The notes beneath the pieces were generated by a model that saw nothing but the letters and a program-made list of their open reading frames with translations, ran no database searches and was not told the origin of the DNA. Shown here in pieces: positions 8,374 through 17,024 of a stretch of 64,000 nucleotides of DNA. Source of the DNA: Lachnotalea sp041821265 (GTDB taxonomy: Bacteria > Bacillota > Clostridia > Lachnospirales > Lachnospiraceae). The stretch is taken from assembly GCA_041821265.1 (NCBI GenBank), contig JBGUEQ010000021.1, positions 8,842 through 72,841 of the forward strand, given 5' to 3'. The stretch's first letter is position 1, and each line of letters opens with the position of its first letter. Position numbers and translations under genes: made by a program.

Positions 8374-9246
8374 ATGGCAGAAAGAATTACAGGACATACA
8401 GAACTAATAGGGCTGATTGCTTACCCTATTCGACATTCTAGTTCACCTAAAATGCATAATGAGGCATTTGCAAAATTAGGATTAGACTACGCGTATTTAG
8501 CTTTTGAGGTGGACAATGATTCATTAGAGGATACGATTAAAGGTTTTCGCGCAATGAAAGTCAGAGGCAGCAACGTATCTATGCCAAATAAAACAGAAGT
8601 GCACAAATATTTGGATAAACTATCGCCAGCGTCAGAAATGTGTGGAGCAGTTAATACAATTGTAAATGATGATGGTGTGCTTACAGGACATATTACAGAT
8701 GGTGTCGGTTACATGAAGGCACTAAAAGATGCAAGTATTGATGTGATTGGTAAAAAAATGACAATTGTGGGTTCAGGTGGAGCTGCTACTGCAATTGAAG
8801 TTCAGGCAGCATTAGATGGTGTATCGGAGATGTCAATTTTTAATATTAAAGATAAATTCTGGAATCGTGCAGAGAAAACAGTAAAGGATATTAATGAAAA
8901 GACAAACTGTAAAGCAAAATTATTTGACCTTGCAGATTTGGATCAATTAAAAAAAGAAATTGAAGATAGTTATTTATTTGCGAATGCAACAGGGATGGGA
9001 ATGAAACCATTAGAAGGACAAACTTATATTCCAGATGCATCTTTCTTTAGACCTGAGTTGATTGTAACAGATGTAGTATATTCTCCAATAGAGACTCAAA
9101 TGCTTCATATGGCTAAGGAAGTTGGTTGTAAAACTATGAACGGCATGGGAATGATGCTATTTCAAGGAGCAGCAGCATTTGAATTATGGACTGGAAAAGA
9201 AATGCCGATTGAATATATGAAAGAAATTCTTGATATTAAATATTAA
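8374..9246 (+). CDS. ydiB: Shikimate/quinate dehydrogenase, YdiB-like
   Basis: This 290-residue enzyme oxidises or reduces shikimate/quinate at the 3-dehydro position with NAD(P). It is closer to YdiB than to AroE: AYPIRHSSSPKMHNEAF near 17-33, the phrase AFEVDNDSLEDTIKGF, then SMPNK with the catalytic lysine near 72, GAVNTIVNDDG, the nucleotide loop GSGGAATA near 132, and NATGMGMKPLE, all as in E. coli YdiB. The start follows AAGGAG. The next genes are a YdiN-like transporter and aroD, matching the ydiN-ydiB-aroD set of E. coli. A catabolic or scavenging role is more likely than housekeeping biosynthesis. Confidence 0.9.
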   Translation: MAERITGHTELIGLIAYPIRHSSSPKMHNEAFAKLGLDYAYLAFEVDNDSLEDTIKGFRAMKVRGSNVSMPNKTEVHKYLDKLSPASEMCGAVNTIVNDDGVLTGHITDGVGYMKALKDASIDVIGKKMTIVGSGGAATAIEVQAALDGVSEMSIFNIKDKFWNRAEKTVKDINEKTNCKAKLFDLADLDQLKKEIEDSYLFANATGMGMKPLEGQTYIPDASFFRPELIVTDVVYSPIETQMLHMAKEVGCKTMNGMGMMLFQGAAAFELWTGKEMPIEYMKEILDIKY

Positions 9247-9270
9247 TTTCACTTAAGAGAGGGAAAAACA

Positions 9271-10503
9271 ATGAGTCAAAACTCGAATCAAAAAAAATAT
9301 TATCTTTCAGCCTTTATTTTATATTTAAATTACTTTATTCATGGTATTGGTGGATCAATACTAAGTCAGTATAAGCAGCAGTTTGCAGAACAATGGGGAG
9401 CAAAAACGCTTGCTGACGGAACGTTTGATGTTAGTTCAGTAGTATTTGTTATTGCAGCTCTAGGACTAGGAAGATTAATTGGACTTCCTTTTTCAGGACC
9501 ATTATCTGATAAAATAGGAAGAAGACCATCTATCCTGATTGGAATATGTTCTTATGCAATCTACTTTGTAGGAATTGCATTGTCACCAAATATGTATGTA
9601 GCATATCTATTTGCGCTTGTTGGTGGTATTGCAAATTCATTTATCGATACAGGTGTAATACCAGCTTGTGTGGAAATTTTTGTTGATGCTTCAGGACTTG
9701 CAAGTATTTTGACTAAGTTATTTATATCATTTGGACAGTTGCTTCTTCCAATTATGATTGCTTTTGTAGCAACGAATGAATTGCCTCATACAACATTATT
9801 CTATTTAATGGCGGCAGCATTTGTGGTTTTGGCAATTTTAGGAATTTTTATTCCATTACCAAAGAAAGACGCACAGTCCTCACAAGATGACTCTTTCTTT
9901 AAAAAAGTTAAATCAATAAAGTTTACACCAGTAAATTTTGCATTAGTAATGATTGGGTTTACATGTACTTCTACCTTTCTTCTTTGGTTAAACTGTTATC
10001 AGGAATTTGCTAAATATTCTGGAATGGAAAACCCAAGTATTATTCAATCTTACTACTCAATAGGAACAATAATAGCGGTAATTTTAACAGCAATTTTAGT
10101 AGGTAAATTAGTTAAATCTGTTCGTTTTTTATTCTTATATCCACTTATAGCTATGATTATGTTAATCATTGTTTATGTTGTACATACGCCTATTATTTGT
10201 TCAATTGGTGGCTTTGTTATTGGATTTTCAGCAGCAGGAGGAGTGTTACAGCTTGCTACTGCAACCATTAATGACATGTTCCCAACAATCAGGGGTACCA
10301 TTACAAGTGTTATTATGTTAGCATCAAGTTTAGCTAACTACTTAGTTATTTCTATTGCAGGTATGCTTACCTCTTCTGGTGGTGTAAATGGACCAAAGTA
10401 TGTTATATTATTAAATATCGGGATTACATTTGTAGGTGTGTTATTAGCATTATTTGTTAATATGAATTATACTAAATACACACAAAAAAGTTCTGATAAA
10501 TAA
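9271..10503 (+). CDS. MFS transporter, YdiN/YdiM-like
   Basis: This 410-residue membrane protein has about 12 hydrophobic segments and the MFS motif A between segments 2 and 3 (GPLSDKIGRRPS near 81-92). A cytosolic basic loop (about 198-215) marks the middle of the protein. The N-terminal part (SAFILYLNYFIHGIGGSIL) resembles E. coli YdiN and YdiM. It sits 24 bases after the YdiB-like gene and 11 before aroD, so the three are surely one operon. Shikimate, quinate or dehydroshikimate is the likely cargo, inferred from context. Confidence 0.85.
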   Translation: MSQNSNQKKYYLSAFILYLNYFIHGIGGSILSQYKQQFAEQWGAKTLADGTFDVSSVVFVIAALGLGRLIGLPFSGPLSDKIGRRPSILIGICSYAIYFVGIALSPNMYVAYLFALVGGIANSFIDTGVIPACVEIFVDASGLASILTKLFISFGQLLLPIMIAFVATNELPHTTLFYLMAAAFVVLAILGIFIPLPKKDAQSSQDDSFFKKVKSIKFTPVNFALVMIGFTCTSTFLLWLNCYQEFAKYSGMENPSIIQSYYSIGTIIAVILTAILVGKLVKSVRFLFLYPLIAMIMLIIVYVVHTPIICSIGGFVIGFSAAGGVLQLATATINDMFPTIRGTITSVIMLASSLANYLVISIAGMLTSSGGVNGPKYVILLNIGITFVGVLLALFVNMNYTKYTQKSSDK

Positions 10504-10514
10504 GGAGAATTTAA

Positions 10515-11279
10515 ATGAATACAATTACAGTAAAAAATGTTGTTTTAGGTGATGGAATACCAAAAATCTGTGTACCTATCGTAGCTAAAACAAAGAAAGA
10601 AATAATAGAAGAAGCAAAGAGTTTTGCAGATATCTCAGTAGATGTGGTGGAATGGCGTGTTGACTGGTTTGAAGGTGTGGAAGATCTTGATCAGGTCAAA
10701 GATGTTTTAAATGATTTGGTTCCAGCTTTAAATGGAGTTCCACTTCTCTTTACATTCCGTACTTCAAAAGAAGGCGGTGAAAGAGCAATAGAATCAGATA
10801 AATATGCAGCCCTTAACAAAGCAGTTGTTGCTACTGGTCTTGTTGATTTAGTTGATGTGGAGGCTTTTACAGGAGATGAAATCGTAAAGGATATTATTGA
10901 AAGCGCTCATGCAAATGGTGTAAAAGTAGTAGCATCTAATCATGATTTTGATAAAACACCATCAAAAGATGATATCATTTATCGTTTGAGAAAGATGCAG
11001 GATTTAGGAGCAGATATTCCTAAAATTGCAGTTATGCCAAATAGCAAATTAGATGTTCTTGAATTACTTGAGGCAACTGTTATCATGTCAGAAAAATATG
11101 CAGATAGACCAATTATTACAATGTCAATGTCTGGTAAAGGTGTAATAAGTCGATTGGCAGGAGAAGTATTTGGATCAGCACTTACATTTGGAGCAGCTAA
11201 AAAAGCATCTGCACCAGGACAAATAGCTGTGAATGATTTGAATGATGTCTTGAATTTATTGAGTCGTAGTATGAAATAA
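10515..11279 (+). CDS. aroD: Type I 3-dehydroquinate dehydratase
   Basis: AroD interconverts 3-dehydroquinate and 3-dehydroshikimate through a Schiff base. The 254-residue length and TIM-barrel features fit type I enzymes: VDVVEWRVDWFEG near 40-52, FTFRTSKEGGE near 80, the catalytic histidine in VVASNHDF near 145, and the Schiff-base lysine in IPKIAVMP near 172. The C-terminus AKKASAPGQI is characteristic. A ribosome site AAGGAG follows the stop of the MFS gene directly. With the YdiB-like enzyme it would link quinate and shikimate to the aromatic pathway. Confidence 0.95.
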   Translation: MNTITVKNVVLGDGIPKICVPIVAKTKKEIIEEAKSFADISVDVVEWRVDWFEGVEDLDQVKDVLNDLVPALNGVPLLFTFRTSKEGGERAIESDKYAALNKAVVATGLVDLVDVEAFTGDEIVKDIIESAHANGVKVVASNHDFDKTPSKDDIIYRLRKMQDLGADIPKIAVMPNSKLDVLELLEATVIMSEKYADRPIITMSMSGKGVISRLAGEVFGSALTFGAAKKASAPGQIAVNDLNDVLNLLSRSMK

Positions 11280-11345
11280 ACTATAAATTTTATATGAAGA
11301 ATCATAGTTTATTTAGTTGTAATGAAATAAATAATTAGTTACATA

Positions 11346-11374
11346 CAAGCTGCTTATAGTATATAAGCAGCTTG
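11346..11374 (+). terminator. Terminator after aroD
   Basis: CAAGCTGCTTATA (11346-11358) pairs with TATAAGCAGCTTG (11362-11374), a perfect 13-bp stem followed by CTTTATAA. It splits the ydiB-MFS-aroD operon from the TRAP genes. Confidence 0.7.
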
Positions 11375-11470
11375 CTTTATAAATGAAGATATGATATTAT
11401 ATTTTGAATATAACGCTTTAAAGCTCTAAATTATTAAATCTATTAATTTAGAGAAAAAGGAGGTATTTTA

Positions 11471-11950
11471 ATGAAAATCATAAAGTGGCTTAATGATAAT
11501 TTAGAAGAATTCATTATGGTTATTTTATTGATGGCTATGACTATTATAATGGGAATTCAAATTTGTGCAAGATATATTTTTAATTATTCATTAACCTGGT
11601 CGGAAGAGATTACTAGATATCTATTTATATGGTCTGCATTTATTAGTTTGAGCTATTGTACAAGAAAATGTATTTCAATAAAAATAGAACAGATACTTGC
11701 GGCGTTTTCAAAAAGAAAAAAGGCATTTGCAAAGCTAATAAATCATACGATTGAATTAATATTTTTTTGTTATCTTATTCCCTATGCGTATCGGTATTTG
11801 ATAACTTCTATAGTAAGTGGACAGCTAAGTCCAGCATGCAGGCTACCTATGTATGTTATTCAAGCAGCTCCTTTTATGTGCTTTCTGTTGGTGATTATTC
11901 GAGTTTTGCAACGATGGATAATTGAACTTAATGTTGTGAGAAGGGGGTAA
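11471..11950 (+). CDS. TRAP transporter small permease (DctQ-like)
   Basis: This 159-residue protein has four predicted membrane helices and the DctQ signature phrase SLTWSEEITRYLFIWSAF near residues 46-63. It forms the small membrane subunit of a tripartite ATP-independent periplasmic transporter, a sodium-driven importer of organic acids. A strong AAGGAGG lies before the start. It is followed 3 bases later by the large permease and then the binding protein. The substrate is probably a carboxylate such as shikimate or quinate, judged only from the neighbouring genes. Confidence 0.9.
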   Translation: MKIIKWLNDNLEEFIMVILLMAMTIIMGIQICARYIFNYSLTWSEEITRYLFIWSAFISLSYCTRKCISIKIEQILAAFSKRKKAFAKLINHTIELIFFCYLIPYAYRYLITSIVSGQLSPACRLPMYVIQAAPFMCFLLVIIRVLQRWIIELNVVRRG

Positions 11951-11953
11951 TAT

Positions 11954-13246
11954 ATGTCAGCACCAATTGTTTTTGTATTATTTATTATTTGCATGATTAT
12001 AGCAATTCCTATTTCTATTTCGTTGGGGATTGCATCTGTACTTCCGGGTGTATTTGATCCATCATTTACAGCAAGTGGACAATTTGTAATACGTTCCATG
12101 GTTGGAGGAATTGATAGTTTTCCACTACTAGCCGTTCCTATGTTTGTTCTTTCAGGAATTATTATGGCGAAAGGAGGAATTTCAAAAAAGCTGTTTGATG
12201 TTTTTGTTTATTTTATTGGAAAGCGTACAGCAGGTATACCATGTGCAGTGGTTATAACCTGTTTGTTTTATGGTGCTATTTCAGGTTCGGCACCTGCTAC
12301 CGTAGCAGCAGTTGGGAGTATGACGATTCCTATTTTAGTAACACTAGGATATGATAAGGTATTTTCTACCGCACTTGTTGCGGTGTCAGGAGGACTTGGA
12401 GTTATTATACCGCCGAGTATTCCTTTTATAATGTATGGAATGGCTTCAGGCGAATCGGTGAGTAAGCTATTTATGGCGGGTATTGTTCCAGGAATCTTGA
12501 TTGGATCCCTTTTAATGATATATGCAATCTTTTATTGCAAAAAAAATGGAGAAGATAAAGAAAAGATAAATAAAGCCGTAGATGATTTAAGACAAAAAGG
12601 ATTAATGCATCTTTTGAAAGAGAGTTTTTGGGCAGTTTTGACACCAGTTATTATATTGGGATGTATTTATAGCGGTGTGGCATCTCCAACAGAAGCAGCG
12701 GTTATATCTGTATTTTATGCATTGTTTATCAGTTTATTTGTTTATAAGACGATAAAAGTAAAAAGTATTTGGGAAATTTTTGTTGAGGCAATACGAACAT
12801 TTGCACCAATTTTATTTATTTTGGCTGCATCCGTAGCATTCTCAAGAGTGTTGACATTGATGCAAGTACCGCAGTTAATTAGTACGTGGATATTATCAAA
12901 TGTGACAAATAAAATTTTAATTCTATTAGTAATTAATGTTTTTTTAATTATTGTTGGAATGGTAATGGATACAACACCAGCTATTTTGATTTTGACTCCA
13001 ATCTTACTTCCCATTGTTAAAACAGTGGGAGTTGATGCAACACATTTTGGAGTTATTATGGTAGTGAATCTGGCAATTGGCTTTGTTACACCACCTATCG
13101 GAATTAATTTATTTGTAGCTAGTTCGTTAACAGATATACCACTCACTAAAATTTCTAAGCAAGCATTACCTTTAATCGGATATTTTTTGATAGCACTGAT
13201 TTTAATAACATTTATACCCGCAATTAGCTTAGGGATATTAAAGTAA
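11954..13246 (+). CDS. TRAP transporter large permease (DctM-like)
   Basis: This 430-residue protein of about 12 hydrophobic helices is the transport subunit of the TRAP system. DctM features include IPISISLGIASVLPG near 16-30, SGSAPATVAAVGSM near 110-123, IPPSIPFIMYG near 152-162, SPTEAAVISVFYA near 239-251 and a C-terminal FVTPPIGINLF. GAAGGGGG precedes the start. It is one operon with the small permease and the lipoprotein. Confidence 0.93.
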   Translation: MSAPIVFVLFIICMIIAIPISISLGIASVLPGVFDPSFTASGQFVIRSMVGGIDSFPLLAVPMFVLSGIIMAKGGISKKLFDVFVYFIGKRTAGIPCAVVITCLFYGAISGSAPATVAAVGSMTIPILVTLGYDKVFSTALVAVSGGLGVIIPPSIPFIMYGMASGESVSKLFMAGIVPGILIGSLLMIYAIFYCKKNGEDKEKINKAVDDLRQKGLMHLLKESFWAVLTPVIILGCIYSGVASPTEAAVISVFYALFISLFVYKTIKVKSIWEIFVEAIRTFAPILFILAASVAFSRVLTLMQVPQLISTWILSNVTNKILILLVINVFLIIVGMVMDTTPAILILTPILLPIVKTVGVDATHFGVIMVVNLAIGFVTPPIGINLFVASSLTDIPLTKISKQALPLIGYFLIALILITFIPAISLGILK

Positions 13247-13258
13247 GGCAGGCACATA

Positions 13259-14275
13259 ATGAAAAAAAATAAGAAGATAGTTTTGATTTTTACAATTTTA
13301 TTTGTTATCTTAGCGTCAGGATGTGGGAAAAAGACTACGATTGATCAATCTGATGTTCAAAGATATGCTTGGCCGTTAGGAACAGCAAGCCCTGAAGATA
13401 CAGTGACACAGATTTATGCACAGAAATTTGCTGATGAGGTGGAACGCTTGAGTAATGGAACTATGAAGATTCAGGTATATCCGAATAGTACAATTGGGGG
13501 AGATGTAGAATTACTAGAAAGTTGTAAGGCAGGTGATATCCCTTTCGTGGTACAAAATACGGCTCCTCAGGTGTCTTTTATGCCAAAGATTGCAATTTTT
13601 GATTTGCCTTGTGCTTATCAAACTATTGATGAGGTAAGAAAGGCGATAGACAATGAAGCGTTTTATAGTTTAATACAAGACGTTTATGATAAAGGTGGTT
13701 ATAAATTATTGGGATATGCTGACCAGGAATTTCGTGTAATGACTTCCAATATTAAGATTGAAAAATTAAGTGATTTCAAAGGAATTAAGATAAGAACTAT
13801 GGAAAATACTTATCATATTGCTTTCTGGAACTCTTTGGGAGCCAATCCAACACCTATGACCTTTAGTGAAGTGTATATTGGTTTACAACAAGGAACAATA
13901 GATGCACAGGAAAATCCATATGAGGTAATTACGTCTAGTAAGTTATATGAACAACAGAAATACGTTATTAACATAAATCATTTACCACATTTGATTTCTC
14001 TGATTGTGAGTGATGAATTTTATCAGAGTTTGCCAATAGAAAAACAAATGATAATTGATGAGGCTGCGAAGACCGCTAAGTCATATGCAAGAGAAGCAGC
14101 GGATGAACGAGTGATAGAAAAAAAACAGGCAATTACTGCAAGTGGAACTGAAATTTATGATATTACAGAAGGTCTTTATCAGGATATAAAAGAAGCTTCT
14201 TCACCTGTATATGATAAAATTGAGGAAGTAGCTGGCGAGGAATTAGTTAATACTTATTTAGAGGCGGGAAAATAG
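13259..14275 (+). CDS. TRAP substrate-binding lipoprotein (DctP-like)
   Basis: This 338-residue DctP-family protein captures the substrate outside the cell. The signal peptide ends in a lipobox (LASGC, Cys22), so it should be lipid-anchored, as is usual in Gram-positives. Family features are NGTMKIQVYPNSTIGGD near 60-76, the conserved arginine region GIKIRTMENTY near 176-186 that usually grips a carboxylate, and FSEVYIGLQQGTIDAQENP near 201-219. It follows the large permease by 12 bases. The conserved arginine implies an organic acid ligand. Confidence 0.93.
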   Translation: MKKNKKIVLIFTILFVILASGCGKKTTIDQSDVQRYAWPLGTASPEDTVTQIYAQKFADEVERLSNGTMKIQVYPNSTIGGDVELLESCKAGDIPFVVQNTAPQVSFMPKIAIFDLPCAYQTIDEVRKAIDNEAFYSLIQDVYDKGGYKLLGYADQEFRVMTSNIKIEKLSDFKGIKIRTMENTYHIAFWNSLGANPTPMTFSEVYIGLQQGTIDAQENPYEVITSSKLYEQQKYVININHLPHLISLIVSDEFYQSLPIEKQMIIDEAAKTAKSYAREAADERVIEKKQAITASGTEIYDITEGLYQDIKEASSPVYDKIEEVAGEELVNTYLEAGK

Positions 14276-14309
14276 AACTCATTATAATATAATTATTTAG
14301 GAGGTTTCG

Positions 14310-15089
14310 ATGAGAAATTTAGAGGAAATAAGAGAACAAATCAGTCAGTGTGATGATCAGATTGTAAAATCATTAGAAAAGAGAATGGACTATATTCAAG
14401 AGATTATCCAGTATAAACAAAAAAATGGATTGCCTATTTTACAACCAGAACAGGAAAAAAAGCAAAATAAAGCTTTAGTAACGAAACTTCAGAATCATAA
14501 ATTTGAAGAAGAAATACTTGATGTTTTTAAATATATTGTAAAAAATAGTAGAAAAATTCAGGCAAAAAGTTTATTTTCTTATAATATCATGCTGATTGGT
14601 TTTATGGGTGCGGGAAAAAGCACTGTTTCCTCTTATCTAAGTCATTTACTTGAAATGGAAGAAGTTGACACTGACCAATTGATTGTAGAAAAAGAAGGAA
14701 TGAGTATATCACAAATATTTGAAAAATATGGGGAAGCTTATTTTAGAAACTGTGAAAGTAATACATTAATAGAGCTTCAAAGAAGAAAACAGCTGATTGT
14801 ATCGTGCGGTGGTGGAATTGTTCTAAGAGATGAAAATGTTCAGCATATGAAAAAACGAGGACGTATTGTTCTGTTGACTGCTAATCCAGAAACAACGCTT
14901 GAACGAGTAAAGGATAGTACTCAACGACCTATTTTAAATAATAACATGAATACCAAATTCATAGCAGAGTTAATGGAAAAAAGAAAAGATAAATATTTAG
15001 CTGCATCTGATATTATTGTTTCTACTGATAACAAAACAATAGCACAAGTTTGTGAAGAGGTAGTTGCTAAATTGACAGAAATGGAATAA
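14310..15089 (+). CDS. Chorismate mutase-shikimate kinase fusion
   Basis: This 259-residue protein joins two shikimate-pathway activities. Residues about 1-88 form an AroQ-type chorismate mutase (LEEIREQISQCDDQIVKSLE, then the QEKKQ and YIVKNSRK helices). Residues about 94-255 form shikimate kinase, with Walker A GFMGAGKS near 97-104, VDTDQLI near 120, FRNCES near 145 and the shikimate-binding CGGGIV near 164. It would phosphorylate imported shikimate and also turn chorismate into prephenate. AGGAGG precedes the start and it follows the TRAP binding protein by 34 bases, so uptake and phosphorylation are coupled in one operon. Confidence 0.9.
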   Translation: MRNLEEIREQISQCDDQIVKSLEKRMDYIQEIIQYKQKNGLPILQPEQEKKQNKALVTKLQNHKFEEEILDVFKYIVKNSRKIQAKSLFSYNIMLIGFMGAGKSTVSSYLSHLLEMEEVDTDQLIVEKEGMSISQIFEKYGEAYFRNCESNTLIELQRRKQLIVSCGGGIVLRDENVQHMKKRGRIVLLTANPETTLERVKDSTQRPILNNNMNTKFIAELMEKRKDKYLAASDIIVSTDNKTIAQVCEEVVAKLTEME

Positions 15090-15109
15090 AGGAATCTATT
15101 CTATTATGA

Positions 15110-15144
15110 TTAGGTAGTTGTGAATATATTTTGCAACTACCTAA
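15110..15144 (+). terminator. Terminator of the TRAP-kinase operon
   Basis: TTAGGTAGTTG (15110-15120) pairs with CAACTACCTAA (15134-15144), followed by ATTATTTTCT. The remaining gap to 15454 shows only a degraded repeat-like block (CGAAGTGGTAACGATAGCGG near 15369) and no gene. Confidence 0.75.
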
Positions 15145-15454
15145 ATTATTTTCTATAGGATGATAGCTTTTTGATTGCAAATGTGCGTTGATTATACGAA
15201 ACAGGATTTTTATTTTTAATTTGGATTTCCATTATTTTACGATAAAATATTACATAAAATATTAGATTATCCATATGCTATGTTTGGAAAGATAAATTGT
15301 AATTATTCAGTAAGCATTTTTTTTGCCAAGTCAAAATTATGTAGTTTACCTAAGTTTGTGTGCAACACGAAGTGGTAACGATAGCGGTTCTGAACAGTTA
15401 CAATAAATTAAATTAATCTGGTAGCAATAGGAATTTTAAGTGGAGGTGAATTTT

Positions 15455-15886
15455 ATGATTACTAGTTCTGATAAGCAGCTTTTGCAGGAAACTTATAAAA
15501 ATAGTAGAAAAGGAATTGACACTATTAGTACTTTGTTAAACAAAGTTTATGATGATGATTTGAATTATGAAATGAGTACGCAGCTTCAACGATTTCGTGA
15601 GATTAATTCAAAAGTATCTGACAAACTAATAGAAGCAGGTGTTATGCTAGAAAACAAACCAATTGAGAAAATAAAAAAGTGGTCTTCGATTCAGGCAAGT
15701 ACAATTTTTAATACGAGTACGGAACATATAGCTGATATGATGATTCGCGAAAATTCGGTAGGAATGACAGGTATTATGACGACATTAAATGAAAGTGGTA
15801 ATGCTACAGATCGATCAGTTGAAATTGCAAGTGAATTGATGGCGTTCGAGGAAGATAGTATTAGAAAATTGAAAAGCTATTTATAG
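15455..15886 (+). CDS. Small helical protein of unknown function
   Basis: This protein of 143 residues is predicted to be almost all helix, with no signal peptide or membrane segment. I do not recognise its function. Similar small proteins occur in Clostridia, and its shape (two long helices, MITSSDKQLLQETYKNS at the N-terminus) could suit a ferritin-like or DUF2383-type bundle. The start at 15455 is preferred over a GTG at 15440 because GGAGG lies 9 bases before it. The stop codon lies inside the left arm of a strong terminator, so the gene is monocistronic. Confidence 0.65.
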   Translation: MITSSDKQLLQETYKNSRKGIDTISTLLNKVYDDDLNYEMSTQLQRFREINSKVSDKLIEAGVMLENKPIEKIKKWSSIQASTIFNTSTEHIADMMIRENSVGMTGIMTTLNESGNATDRSVEIASELMAFEEDSIRKLKSYL

Positions 15887-15908
15887 CCTTTGGCTATAAA
15901 TAGCTTTT
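15872..15908 (+). terminator. Terminator overlapping the 3' end of the helical-protein gene
   Basis: AAAAGCTATTTATAGCC (15872-15888) pairs perfectly with GGCTATAAATAGCTTTT (15892-15908), a 17-bp stem with a 3-base loop. The stop codon at 15884-15886 is within the stem. Confidence 0.85.
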
Positions 15909-15961
15909 GTTAAACCTTGACTAATACTATGGTTACAGTTAAACTATAGGTATGGTTAAAG

Positions 15962-16244
15962 TTACGATTGGTTCTCGTCTAACCTAGAGATGAATCGTAA
16001 TTATGATTGAATAAAGCAAAATAGTTAATCCATTGAATTTAAATATTACAAAGAAAAGTGTAAAGAATTTTCACATAATACATAGAAAAAAGATTAGACA
16101 GAAAAGATTAAACGGAAAAGATAAACAGTTAAGAGATATAGGAAAGATAAACAGAAAAGATTAAAAATGAACCACTTGATGGTTACAATTATAAAAAATG
16201 AATAGCCTACATGGATTTATATGTATAGGCTTGGAGGATTATCA
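15962..16244. other. Intergenic hairpin and degenerate purine-rich repeat
   Basis: TTACGATT (15962-15969) and AATCGTAA (15993-16000) close a stem-loop with an inner GTTCTC/GAGA pairing. From about 16090 to 16165 a degenerate unit resembling AACAGAAAAGATTA recurs about four times. No gene is seen before the ribosome site at 16233. Confidence 0.4.
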
Positions 16245-17024
16245 ATGAGTAGCATAATAAATGAATTCGAACAAAAAGATTCTGCGGATATGGTTCGAAT
16301 CAATAAATATTTAAGTGAAGCAGGAGTATGTTCTAGAAGAGAAGCAGATCGTCTTGTGGAGGCCGGCAGTGTAACGGTGAACGGTATCGTTGCGGTAATG
16401 GGAAGTAAGGTTAACATCAATCAGATTATTTGTGTAAATGGAACTGAAGTAAAACATGAAGAAAAGATGGTACTTTTAGCATTTAACAAGCCAGTTGGAA
16501 TTGTGTGTACAGCAGAGAAAAAGGAAAAAGATAACATCATTGATTTTATCAATTATCCTCAAAGAATTTATCCAGTAGGAAGACTGGATAAGTATTCAGA
16601 GGGGCTTATTTTGATGACGAATAATGGAGATATCGTAAACAAAATGATGCGCTCTGGCAATATGCATGAAAAAGAATATATCGTAGAGGTAGACAAGCCA
16701 ATTACCGATGAATTCATAAGAGGTATGTCAGGCGGTGTCCCAATCCTAGATACCATTACGAGAAAATGTAAAATTGAAAAGATAGGAAAGAACACATTTC
16801 GAATAGTCATAACCCAAGGATTAAACAGACAGATAAGAAGAATGTGTGAGTTCTTTGGATTTAAAGTTACGAATCTGGAGAGAATAAGAATCATGAATAT
16901 TTCACTTGGAAATCTAAAACAGGGAACGTATCGAAATGTTACAGCAGAAGAACTCAATAAGTTAGAGAAACTAATCAAAGATTCTTCGAATACAACGGTG
17001 TATGGAGAGAGAAATGAGCAATAA
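16245..17024 (+). CDS. rRNA pseudouridine synthase, RluF-like
   Basis: This 259-residue enzyme of the RsuA/RluB/RluE/RluF group isomerises uridine in ribosomal RNA. The N-terminal S4 RNA-binding domain (about 18-65) reads VRINKYLSEAGVCSRREADR. The catalytic domain has the aspartate motif YPVGRLDKYSEGLILMTN near 107-124, and the late motif QGLNRQIRRMCEFFG near 190-204 resembles RluF, which modifies 23S U2604. The start at 16245 is supported by GGAGG 7 bases upstream; the longer frame from 16221 is not. The gene overlaps ligA by 11 bases. Confidence 0.9.
   Translation: MSSIINEFEQKDSADMVRINKYLSEAGVCSRREADRLVEAGSVTVNGIVAVMGSKVNINQIICVNGTEVKHEEKMVLLAFNKPVGIVCTAEKKEKDNIIDFINYPQRIYPVGRLDKYSEGLILMTNNGDIVNKMMRSGNMHEKEYIVEVDKPITDEFIRGMSGGVPILDTITRKCKIEKIGKNTFRIVITQGLNRQIRRMCEFFGFKVTNLERIRIMNISLGNLKQGTYRNVTAEELNKLEKLIKDSSNTTVYGERNEQ

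Noticed and set aside
16090..16165. CRISPR-like array from the AACAGAAAAGATTA repeats
   Set aside because: Units are short, degenerate and adjacent, with no spacers of even length; no cas genes are seen anywhere in the window.
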